Virus record (IMG/VR): IMGVR_UViG_3300048027_000008
Location: 1 to 25,779 of that record
Length of the DNA stretch: 25,779 bases
Direction: 5' to 3' (one strand)
Source: a virus
Numbering within the stretch: the first letter of the stretch is position 1; every line of letters begins with the position of its first letter. The position numbers and the translations under genes were made by a program. Below the pieces are notes generated by a model that was not told the origin of the DNA, did not search any database, and was given only the letters and a program-made list of their open reading frames with translations. Positions 7,610 through 14,885 of the stretch are shown piece after piece.

Positions 7610-10600
7610 TTATATTATCCCACCCAGTATACCTTTATCTCCAAATAAGAATCTATAAGCAAACTCTGTTTTAGATGAGTCTTCTTGGAAACTTATTTTT
7701 TCTCTTAATGCCTCTAAGGTTTGATCACCTAGAACAATCTGCAATGCACGGTCCTTAGCAGACTCAGCAGAGGTGTAGTTGTAACTCATTAAGTCACGTT
7801 CACGTTGCCACACTGCGTCTATATTCTTGGATGTCATAGCATTAATAGTTGCTGCAAAGGTTGCGTTGCTTTCATTCTGTGCAGCAGTATTAAGTGTTGC
7901 TAAGTTCTGTCTCCACTGAGCATTAGCCTGTGCTACAACTAAACTGTTAGTTGCATTAAACTGATCTCGCTGTTGTTGAATACCAGCATTAAACTCACGA
8001 ATAGAATTGATTTCATCAATGTTAAACTGGTTAAGTGCATTGGTTTGTGCAGCATTAAACTGACCAGTTTGATTAGCTAACGAAGAAAAGAACTGTCTGG
8101 TCTGGTTTTCATTAGCAGCATTAAACTGTGCAGAAGCATTATCAGCAGCTTGATCTGTAAACAACGACTGAATATTTTGTTGTGATTTAAATATAGCAGT
8201 TTGTTGAGTGTTAGTCAAGTTCGCCATGTTCATGCTAAGGAAGTTTTGTGCTTGTTGCACAGCAGCTTGTTGCCTGTTGTTTAGGTTCTGCATATCCATA
8301 CCAGCAAGCTGGGCTGCATTCTGCAATGTAGTTGCTTGATTAGCATTAAGGTTAGCTAGTCCAACAGATTGCATCAATTGTGAGTTTGCAAGTTGTGTTT
8401 GCTGATTAGTGGTATAGGTTATATTATTAGCTTCAGCAAATTTTTCTGCATTTAGTACAGCAGATTGTTGCTCGTTACTAAGCTCTTGACCACGGAGAGT
8501 AGCTTCAATTTGTGCATTAGCTAGTGCTGTCTGTTGACGGTTAGACAGTTCAGCTACATCTCTTTGTAGATTGTTAGTCGTATTAAACAGACGTGTTTGC
8601 TGCTCATTTGTAAGGTCTATCTTACGTTCTTCTAATACTGCAGAGGTATTGAATATAGAAGCCTGTTGTGTATTGTCTAAGACTTTACCTTGAAGTGTAG
8701 AATTAGTAACAAAACTTTGTACTAATGCAGCTTGTTTATTGCTTACAGTAATGTTATTTGCTTCTGCGTATCTAGCAGCATTAATAATTTCTGTTTGTTG
8801 TTCGTTATCTAAAACCTTACCTTGAAGGGCTGCTCTTACTTGTGCATTTGCTAACTCAGTTTGCTGACGATTAGAAAGGTTTTGAGTTTCTATTTGTAGA
8901 ACTTGAGCAGACTCTTGAAGCAGAGCTTGTTGCTTATTGGTAAGGTTAATATCATTTAATTCCGCTACACGACTTGCATTAAACAAAGCAGTCTGCTGTC
9001 TAACATCTAAGGCTCTGCCTTCTAGTGCTGCCTTAGCTTGAGCATCCTGCAATAGGGCAGTCTGTTGTGCGTTAGCATTGAACCCTGCACGTTCAAAGGT
9101 CTGAGTAGACTGAAGCATAGCAGTCTGTTGCTCATTGCTAAGTTCTTGACCAATAAGAGATGCACGTACTTGCAAGTTACTCAAAGCAGTTTGCTGTGAG
9201 TTAGAAAGGTTAGCCATATCTACTTGTAAATTTTCAGCAGATGCTTGCAACAAAGACTGTTGTTCATTACTAACATTAACTCTATTCATCTCAGTATACT
9301 TTGCAGCGTTAGTCAAAGCAGTTTGAGTTTTAATATCTAAAGTTTTATTTTGTAATGCTGCTTTCATCTGAGCATTAGAAAGTACAACAGCTTGTTGATT
9401 AGTCAAGTTTTGTGATTGAAGTGCAAAAGAGTTAGTGGAGTTTTGCAAAGCAGCTTGTTGAGAGTTACTTAAGTTTTGTAACGTAATATTCTGTTGTGCT
9501 GCAGCATTAGCTAAAGAAACTTGTTGTCTATTACTTAGGTTTTGCATTCCTACTTGTTGATAGAATTGTGCATCCTGTGCAGCAATAGGTATAGCAGCTT
9601 CCATAGTAGCTTGTACAATAGCTGCACCTGCCATAGAGCTACCAGCTAGTCCTCTTGAAGCCATAGCAGAGTTAGCTGCTCGCATAGCCCCTGCTGCCCA
9701 TACAGGAGTGCCATTCTTAAACTGTTCCATTAGTTGGTTCATTTGACCTTGAACAGTCTGAGCAGGATCTACTGTACCTTGTGCTGCAGTAGCAAGAGCA
9801 GCTTGAGAAAAACTACCTTGAGAAGCTTGCATAATAGATTGGTTATTTAAAGCATCTACTGTTGCAGCTATAGAAGTTACAGCTTGAGTAGCACCAATAA
9901 TATTATTAGCATTAGCAAGTTCTTGTGCACCAACTGTACCTTGAGCACCTTGCAAAGTAGATTGCCACATAGATTGGGCAGATTGCGCATCAGGTATTTG
10001 AGAAGCTTTAGCAGCATTTTGTACGACAGTAGAAGCTTGTTGGGCAAACTGTGTAGGTGAAATGTTATATGCATCTTGAGCGGTAGCTATTTCTCCTACT
10101 GCTAACTGCCTAGTTGCAGCTTCAATAGTAGGACTAAAAGAACTTACAGCTAAAGCTGCTTGCTCTGCAGTAAGACCTAAACCTTTTGCCTTTACAAGCT
10201 CTTGATTTGTAACTTGTGCCTGAGCACCTTGTAATGTACCTAAATCATACTCAGTGGCAGGTTTAGCTTCTGGAGTTGTAGTTATAAATTTAGCAGATTC
10301 AGCTTCTTCATAAGGAGATTCAAAGCCTTTATCTCCAGCTTGAGGTATAATACCTACTTTAGCAAACTCAGTCATCTCTTGTGGAGATACTTCTCTAGCT
10401 CTTTCCTCTGCTTGTTTTAAATAGTCAGTGTCGAACTGTGGTGCAGTTGGGATAGCTTCTGGAGATAGTTGACCTTGTTGAGCTTGTATTTGTTGCTCTT
10501 GAGGTATAGTTCCTTGAGCGGCTTGTAGCCCTGCTGTTTGTTGCATTACGTAAGGGCTTACTGTAGCAGCACTGTACGTTGATGCAGGTGTGTATGCAGG

Positions 10601-12073
10601 TAGATTAGCAGTCTCTACTGTAGGTACAGTAGCAGCAGTAGTTGTAGGTGCTGCAGCCCCAACCTGACCTGCAAGAGTACTAATATCTTGTGTAGCTAGG
10701 GGTTGCATGTAGTCTACACCCGATTGAATAGGCTGCATAGTCTGTTGTACAGCTTGTCCAAATGCAGGTGTTACAGAACCTTCGTAAGTAAACTCTTCGT
10801 CAGAAGCTACAGGTGGTGAATACTGAGGACCACGAGTAGGAGTAGGGTTAGGGTTAGGAAATATAGGAAGGTATTTAAACTCATCTTGAGATACCACACC
10901 ACCTTCAGCCATACCCATCATAGCTTGTTGGTACTTACCCATACGAGCAGCAGCACCGGGGCTGGCCTTCATAAAGTCATTAAGTGCAGGTCTAGACTTT
11001 GGTCCTTTATAACCAAGAAACTTTGTAGCTAGTTGGTATTCAGAATTTAAAGTACTATCACTATCACCACCTTCAGCGTATCCTACGACACCACCTTGGT
11101 TCATTCCCATTTTTCTATATCCTTCTGGTACATAGCTTATTGGTTTACCATCTACCTCTGTTACAGGAATAATACTACCTTGATCATTAGAATAGTTTAC
11201 AACTGCAGTTCCACCAGATGTAGGCATAGCCATTTGTTGAGCCATCATTGGAGATGTAGCCAGTGCTTGACTGCTTGTACCTGTACCCTCTACTGTAGGT
11301 GCAACCTCACCCTCAACATAACCGGGAGGGTTATATACTTCAGCAGTCTTAGCTTCGTAAGGAGTTGCTGGTAACTTAGGTTGCACAGGCTCACCAGTAA
11401 CAGGTGGCATAGTAGTTTCTGTTGGGGCAGGATCTATTACTGCTGCATCTTTAAGGGCTTTTTGTTCTTCTCGTTTAGCTTTAGCTGCAGCGGCTGCTTC
11501 CTGTTGAGCTTGTATTTTAGCTGCTGCTGCTTTAGCCATAGCTTCATCTTCTGAACGAACTCTTTTAGCTTCTGCTTCTGCAGCAGCTTCTGCCTCTGCT
11601 ATACGTTGAGCTTCAGCTAGTGCATCTGCTTTGGCTTTAGCCTCTGCTGCTTCACGTTCTGCTTTAGCTTTTTCAGCAGCCTTAGCCTTACGAGCTTCTT
11701 CAGCTTTACGGGCAGCTTCTGCTTTAGCTGCCGCAGCAGCCTTACGAGCTTCTTCAGCCTTACGTGCAGCTTCAGCCTTAGCAGCAGCTTCTGCTTTAAC
11801 CCTAGCAGCTTCTGCAGCTATACGATCCTGTTCTTTCTTCCAAGCAGTATAACCATTATCTTCATTAAGTTTAGCACGAAAGGCATTACCTTCTTCATGG
11901 AGTAGGCTTTTTTGGATCTGACCTTTATCATTACGAATGTCACGATAAGCAGTCATTTTCTTATCGCCCGTAACAGAGTTTTGCATAACTCCACGTTGCA
12001 TGTAAGGTCTATCATTTAAGTATAAATTATATACCCACCGCCATTCACCAGGATTTTCCTTTGGTATTGCCAT
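7610..12073 (-). CDS. Giant helical-repeat virion protein (1487 aa), probable internal/ejection or tape-like protein
   Basis: The protein has five parts. Residues 1-82 form a globular start (WRWVYNLYLNDRPY). Residues 84-211 are an Ala/Lys/Glu helix resembling TolA with an 18-residue tandem repeat. Residues 212-550 are a low-complexity Pro/Thr/Ala linker with two GGVV motifs (327-330 and 391-394). Residues 550-840 are Ala/Gln-rich helix. Residues 845-1306 are 21 consecutive 22-residue repeats built on NLSNxQQTALxNAQ, passing into 11-residue QFNA repeats at 1316-1403 and a unique C-terminus. No enzyme motif is seen. Regular 11-residue periodicity predicts long, nearly straight coiled coils or amphipathic helices. 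Position among internal virion genes and next to the tail lysozyme suggests an ejected channel or scaffold protein; a long fibre is the main alternative. The Shine-Dalgarno site is weak (GGATAG). Confidence 0.6.
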   Translation of the reverse strand: MAIPKENPGEWRWVYNLYLNDRPYMQRGVMQNSVTGDKKMTAYRDIRNDKGQIQKSLLHEEGNAFRAKLNEDNGYTAWKKEQDRIAAEAARVKAEAAAKAEAARKAEEARKAAAAAKAEAARKAEEARKAKAAEKAKAEREAAEAKAKADALAEAQRIAEAEAAAEAEAKRVRSEDEAMAKAAAAKIQAQQEAAAAAKAKREEQKALKDAAVIDPAPTETTMPPVTGEPVQPKLPATPYEAKTAEVYNPPGYVEGEVAPTVEGTGTSSQALATSPMMAQQMAMPTSGGTAVVNYSNDQGSIIPVTEVDGKPISYVPEGYRKMGMNQGGVVGYAEGGDSDSTLNSEYQLATKFLGYKGPKSRPALNDFMKASPGAAARMGKYQQAMMGMAEGGVVSQDEFKYLPIFPNPNPTPTRGPQYSPPVASDEEFTYEGSVTPAFGQAVQQTMQPIQSGVDYMQPLATQDISTLAGQVGAAAPTTTAATVPTVETANLPAYTPASTYSAATVSPYVMQQTAGLQAAQGTIPQEQQIQAQQGQLSPEAIPTAPQFDTDYLKQAEERAREVSPQEMTEFAKVGIIPQAGDKGFESPYEEAESAKFITTTPEAKPATEYDLGTLQGAQAQVTNQELVKAKGLGLTAEQAALAVSSFSPTIEAATRQLAVGEIATAQDAYNISPTQFAQQASTVVQNAAKASQIPDAQSAQSMWQSTLQGAQGTVGAQELANANNIIGATQAVTSIAATVDALNNQSIMQASQGSFSQAALATAAQGTVDPAQTVQGQMNQLMEQFKNGTPVWAAGAMRAANSAMASRGLAGSSMAGAAIVQATMEAAIPIAAQDAQFYQQVGMQNLSNRQQVSLANAAAQQNITLQNLSNSQQAALQNSTNSFALQSQNLTNQQAVVLSNAQMKAALQNKTLDIKTQTALTNAAKYTEMNRVNVSNEQQSLLQASAENLQVDMANLSNSQQTALSNLQVRASLIGQELSNEQQTAMLQSTQTFERAGFNANAQQTALLQDAQAKAALEGRALDVRQQTALFNASRVAELNDINLTNKQQALLQESAQVLQIETQNLSNRQQTELANAQVRAALQGKVLDNEQQTEIINAARYAEANNITVSNKQAALVQSFVTNSTLQGKVLDNTQQASIFNTSAVLEERKIDLTNEQQTRLFNTTNNLQRDVAELSNRQQTALANAQIEATLRGQELSNEQQSAVLNAEKFAEANNITYTTNQQTQLANSQLMQSVGLANLNANQATTLQNAAQLAGMDMQNLNNRQQAAVQQAQNFLSMNMANLTNTQQTAIFKSQQNIQSLFTDQAADNASAQFNAANENQTRQFFSSLANQTGQFNAAQTNALNQFNIDEINSIREFNAGIQQQRDQFNATNSLVVAQANAQWRQNLATLNTAAQNESNATFAATINAMTSKNIDAVWQRERDLMSYNYTSAESAKDRALQIVLGDQTLEALREKISFQEDSSKTEFAYRFLFGDKGILGGII
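7865..8128 (-). repeat. Eight 33-bp units encoding 11-residue QFNA repeats
   Basis: Residues 1316-1403 of the giant protein fall into consecutive 11-residue units, each beginning with QF, EF or a degenerate form (QFNAANENQTR, QFFSSLANQTG, QFNAAQTNALN, QFNIDEINSIR, EFNAGIQQQRD, then weaker copies). The unit is half of the 22-residue repeat before it, so the whole region shares one hendecad period. Confidence 0.8.
8156..9541 (-). repeat. 21 tandem 66-bp units encoding 22-residue repeats
   Basis: Residues 845-1306 of the giant protein can be cut into 21 units of exactly 22 residues with no insertion or deletion. The consensus is NLSNxQQTALxNAQxxAxLxx, with Asn/Asp at position 4, Gln-Gln at 6-7, a hydrophobic residue at 10 and Asn or Gln near 12. 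Alternate units differ in their second half (RAALQGK versus YAEANNI types), which suggests growth by unequal duplication of larger blocks. Confidence 0.85.
11663..11770 (-). repeat. Two 54-bp tandem units, Ala/Lys/Glu helix
   Basis: Residues 102-119 and 120-137 of the giant protein are two 18-residue copies beginning AARKAEEARKA. They lie inside a longer TolA-like Ala/Lys/Glu segment (nucleotides 11441-11824). An 18-residue repeat equals five helical turns, so this part should be a single straight helix. Confidence 0.75.
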
Positions 12074-12078
12074 ATTAA

Positions 12079-12546
12079 CTATCCATTCACTACTTCGTTA
12101 AGACCCCAGATCATTCCTGCTACACCACCTACGAAGATTACTACTCCGACTACCAATGATATACCCCAGAACAATCTGTCTCTTTGCTTTGCTTGTAATT
12201 CTAACGCTTCTTTGTGTCTTTGTCTAGCTGCTGCTTGTTCTTTTACAACTAAATCCCACATGCCGGGAGGTCCATATAACTGACAAGCTGACCTTAACTC
12301 ATCCATGCATTCTTTGTGTTTCATCTTAGCTTGTGCAATTGCAAAGCCTTCTTCTTCAGATGAACTCAGTCTACCTAGTGGGCCTTTATGTGCACCCTTT
12401 TCAGCTAACTGTATCTCACTATCTAACTTTGCTAACTTACCAAAGTGAGGCAGTAAGTCTGCTACATCACTACCAGCTTTAACTGCAGAACTAACTGCAC
12501 CAGCTATCTTAGTAACTGCACCTGCTAAAGCTAATACTTCTATCAT
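12079..12546 (-). CDS. Membrane-anchored phage protein, possible lysis accessory (155 aa)
   Basis: The N-terminal 25 residues form a small-residue-rich amphipathic helix (EVLALAGAVTKIAGAVSSAV). A charged helical middle follows, with GPPGMWDLVV at 92-101, then a strong hydrophobic segment at about 126-148 (FWGISLVVGVVIFVGGVAGM) and a seven-residue tail. A Lys/Arg-rich stretch before that segment (QAKQRDR) points to the N-terminal body staying in the cytoplasm. The pattern is common in marine phages, but I know no proven function. It directly follows another small membrane protein gene, and the pair could be holin-like or spanin-like. AGGA about ten bases upstream fits the ATG. A membrane role in virion entry is also possible. 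Confidence 0.5.
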   Translation of the reverse strand: MIEVLALAGAVTKIAGAVSSAVKAGSDVADLLPHFGKLAKLDSEIQLAEKGAHKGPLGRLSSSEEEGFAIAQAKMKHKECMDELRSACQLYGPPGMWDLVVKEQAAARQRHKEALELQAKQRDRLFWGISLVVGVVIFVGGVAGMIWGLNEVVNG

Positions 12547-12560
12547 CGTGGCAAATCCTA

Positions 12561-12824
12561 TTAATCATTGTTCGCCATCTTTTCTACTGATGATCTTATT
12601 GCTTTTATGTTTTCGTCAATACGGGCAAGTGATACTGCTTGATTGTGTACAGATGTTTCTAACCTGCCCATACGTTCTTCTAGTGCTATAATCTCTTCTG
12701 AGTTATCTTCAATGTCGGACATCATCATAGAGACTGTCCATACGATAGCTGCACCCTGAACAATTAGTCCAAAGATCAGTGTAATTGGTACAGACTTGTT
12801 TAAGTGCCAGCTATCGTTTTCCAT
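12561..12824 (-). CDS. Small membrane protein with coiled coil, holin/spanin candidate (87 aa)
   Basis: One membrane segment at about residues 13-34 (VPITLIFGLIVQGAAIVWTV) is followed by an acidic region and a coiled coil with regular hydrophobic spacing (IALEERMGRLETSV, then LARIDENIKAI). The WHLNKSVPITLIF start resembles small proteins that I recall near lysis genes in alphaproteobacterial phages. The ATG at 12824-12822 shares one base with the TGA of the gene before it; a GTG one codon upstream (12827) would give a four-base overlap and one extra residue. No strong ribosome-binding site is seen, so translation is probably coupled. A holin or inner spanin role is plausible, not shown. Confidence 0.5.
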   Translation of the reverse strand: MENDSWHLNKSVPITLIFGLIVQGAAIVWTVSMMMSDIEDNSEEIIALEERMGRLETSVHNQAVSLARIDENIKAIRSSVEKMANND

Positions 12825-13126
12825 CACCAGCGATCATACCATGTAGATACTTCTGCAGTAACTTCATCAGTAGTCATATTAATTAAGCTACCATCATCGC
12901 CTTCTTTCTGCATAGGGTAACGCCCATGTATATTAAGGATGCGAGTAGTAAGAGCAGCTTTATCTAGTACTGTTACTGTCTCTGGTACTTTAAACTCACG
13001 AGGTGCATCATTAGTCCAGCCTACCATAGTAAAGTTATCAGGGTCTTGATAGTATCCACCATCTTTAACCCAGTTAGGTACAGTCATGCCCTGTGGCCCT
13101 GCATCTAGTTTGTATTCAATAATCAT
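12824..13126 (-). CDS. Hypothetical tail-region protein (100 aa)
   Basis: The protein starts MIIEYKL, has VPNWVKDGGYYQDPDNFTMVG at residues 16-36, and ends in a helix with DEVTAEVSTWYDRW. Short proteins with a WxKxGGxYxDPDNxT-type segment and a terminal WY occur beside tail-fibre genes in marine phages, including T4-like ones, as best I recall; their role is unknown. The ATG overlaps the stop of the 269-residue gene by four bases (ATGA). A fibre-assembly chaperone or a small virion protein are both possible. Confidence 0.5.
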   Translation of the reverse strand: MIIEYKLDAGPQGMTVPNWVKDGGYYQDPDNFTMVGWTNDAPREFKVPETVTVLDKAALTTRILNIHGRYPMQKEGDDGSLINMTTDEVTAEVSTWYDRW

Positions 13127-13932
13127 TTTGCCTCCAGCTTTAGCATATAGTCTGTGTTCACAAAGTCACTCTTGCCAAATAAACGTTCTGCTGTCTTGTC
13201 TACATTGGCACAGTACTTGTCTGCCATTTGATCTAAAAACTCTTCTAAGTCATTAGAGTGCAACAATACACCATTCTTAATTTGTTCTGCTGAGTGCTGA
13301 ACATAACCTGATGTTTCTGTAAGTGCCACTTGTGGGTGTACACCGTGTTGCTGTAAGTATTCTATAGTAGCTGTCTGTGCTCTACCACCATCAAGTAGAT
13401 TACGATACATAAGCTCAAAGCCTCTACGTACATGATGACGTTTCTCTTCAGCTTCAAAGGCTTCCTCATCCCACTCATCAATATCGTGTGCAGCTTTGAT
13501 GTTATTATACTGATCAATTAATGTAGCTATGTCTTTAAAGGAACCATTGATTTTGTTTTCCATTGTAGACAGTGACACAACCTTTTGACGATACTCAGCT
13601 TCTTCTACTGGATCAATGCTACCCTCTAGGTCTTGCATCTCTTTGATAGTCTTAGCGTGGCTTACCTGTGCCTCTGCTAAAGCCATCTTACGTTTCTCAA
13701 TCTCAGCCATGATCTGACGCATCATACGCATAGGTGACTGACCGTTCAGCATAGTGAGTGTCATTAAACCTAGTGTAGTCTGGCTGTTGTTACGATCAAA
13801 AGCCCTAGTCTTTTCTTCTATCTCTGGAAGAAACTCATTTACCTTTGCTACAGCAGCTACGTTTATTTTACCTGCTGCTACTGCTGGAAGACTAAATGCT
13901 ATGTTATCTTTTTTTATTATTTCTTGTTTCAT
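13123..13932 (-). CDS. Hypothetical tail-fibre-region protein (269 aa)
   Basis: I do not recognise the function. The protein is almost wholly helical and charged, with coiled-coil-like stretches (MAEIEKRKMALAEAQVSHAK near 78-97) and an EEAEYRQKVV region, then a C-terminal domain with QQHGVHPQVAL and CANVDKTAERLFG. The longer open frame begins at 13968, but the ATG at 13932 is chosen: it has AGGAA nine bases upstream and the same stop-T-ATG junction found between the kelch-like genes. The upstream extension would read through the end of the preceding gene. Lying directly behind the three propeller fibres, it may help their assembly, which is inference. Confidence 0.55.
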   Translation of the reverse strand: MKQEIIKKDNIAFSLPAVAAGKINVAAVAKVNEFLPEIEEKTRAFDRNNSQTTLGLMTLTMLNGQSPMRMMRQIMAEIEKRKMALAEAQVSHAKTIKEMQDLEGSIDPVEEAEYRQKVVSLSTMENKINGSFKDIATLIDQYNNIKAAHDIDEWDEEAFEAEEKRHHVRRGFELMYRNLLDGGRAQTATIEYLQQHGVHPQVALTETSGYVQHSAEQIKNGVLLHSNDLEEFLDQMADKYCANVDKTAERLFGKSDFVNTDYMLKLEAK

Positions 13933-13933
13933 A

Positions 13934-14884
13934 TTATGTTCCTGAACATGACCCCGGCCCCCACGCAACCTGTATTAAATCTCCGAAATCTGTAGCATTA
14001 CCTGTAGTATCTATTGTTATATAGTCTATAACGTCTAAATTAGCATCGCTACGGCCTCCACCAAATATAGCCCTTGATGCATCAGAACACCCTGCCGTAT
14101 AATATCTAGCAACAGTTAAGTCACCAAAATCTGTAGCGTTTCCTGTGGTCTGAATGGTAATATAATCTATTATATTTTGATTACCACTAAGCACTCCACC
14201 AGTACCTGAACCTCCAGCAAACACTCCTCTAGTAGTACTAGAAGCAGCACCCATACTACGTCTACCACCTGTCAAATCGCCAAATAAAGCTGCGTTTCCT
14301 GTAGTCTGTATAGTGACATAATGCATATCATCACGGTTAAGATGACCTGCAAATACACCTCTTGTACTATCAGAGCAAGCAGATGGCCCTGACCCTGAAG
14401 TAACTAAGTCTCCAAAATCAGTAGCATCTCCTGTACTAGCAATAGTAATGTAATCAATAACGTTTGTGTTTGCGCTGCTACCACCGCCAAAAAGCCCTCG
14501 TATACTGTCCGAACAAGAACCTAGTGATCCCCGTGCGGCTGTAAGATTACCGAAATCAGTGGCATTACCAGTCGTGGATACTGTTACATAATCAATTGTG
14601 TTGTTGTCACCTGTTTGTACACCGCCACCAAAGACACCCCTACTCCCGTCAGAGCAACCCGCAAGAAAATATCTAGCTACTGTTAAGTTACCAAAGTCTT
14701 GGGCATTACCAGTGGTTTGAATAGTAACATAGTTAATAGTATCAATAGTTACACCACCACCCCATAAGCCACGACTACCATACCATTTAGGAGTATTATC
14801 ACCACCTACAGCTACACCATTAAAAGTCGTAGCCCCTGTTAGGTTGCTTATATCGTCTGTCTGATGATTAATTGTTAGTGACAT
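13934..14884 (-). CDS. Kelch-like six-bladed propeller tail protein, copy 3 (316 aa)
   Basis: The product has an N-terminal leader, MSLTINHQTDDISN to GVAVGGD, then six repeats of about 45-50 residues, each with RGxFGGG, DYxTI, TGNATDFGDLT and AR before an AGCS turn. One repeat departs from the pattern (TGNAALFGDLT). The RGxFGGG strands resemble kelch repeats, so a six-bladed propeller exposed on the tail and binding the host surface is likely. The long open frame begins at 14914, but ATG 14884 is chosen because it aligns with the other two copies and follows AGGAA. The leader is closer to copy 2 (both have KWYGSRG). A decoration role rather than receptor binding is possible. Confidence 0.65.
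   Translation of the reverse strand: MSLTINHQTDDISNLTGATTFNGVAVGGDNTPKWYGSRGLWGGGVTIDTINYVTIQTTGNAQDFGNLTVARYFLAGCSDGSRGVFGGGVQTGDNNTIDYVTVSTTGNATDFGNLTAARGSLGSCSDSIRGLFGGGSSANTNVIDYITIASTGDATDFGDLVTSGSGPSACSDSTRGVFAGHLNRDDMHYVTIQTTGNAALFGDLTGGRRSMGAASSTTRGVFAGGSGTGGVLSGNQNIIDYITIQTTGNATDFGDLTVARYYTAGCSDASRAIFGGGRSDANLDVIDYITIDTTGNATDFGDLIQVAWGPGSCSGT
13936..13949. repeat. 14-bp inverted repeat at propeller copy 3 / 269-aa gene junction
   Basis: It is identical to the element at 14888-14901 and stands at the same distance from the following ATG (13932). The surrounding 22 bases are identical between the two sites, although the downstream genes are unrelated. Confidence 0.6.
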
Positions 14885-14885
14885 A

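Noticed and set aside
10848-10859. Telomere-like GGGTTAGGGTTAGG tract
   Set aside because: It encodes a Pro-Asn repeat (PNPNPTP) in the giant protein's linker, is only two units long, and lies in frame within the gene.
11631-11852. Ala/Ser-rich + strand frame and several other + strand frames between 1690 and 25600
   Set aside because: They mirror low-complexity Ala/Lys/Glu or Gly/Thr-rich coding sequence on the - strand and show no recognisable family or translation signals.
7610-12073. CRISPR-like or satellite interpretation of the 66-bp repeats
   Set aside because: The repeats are diverged at DNA level, have no constant repeat/spacer structure, and maintain one long open reading frame.
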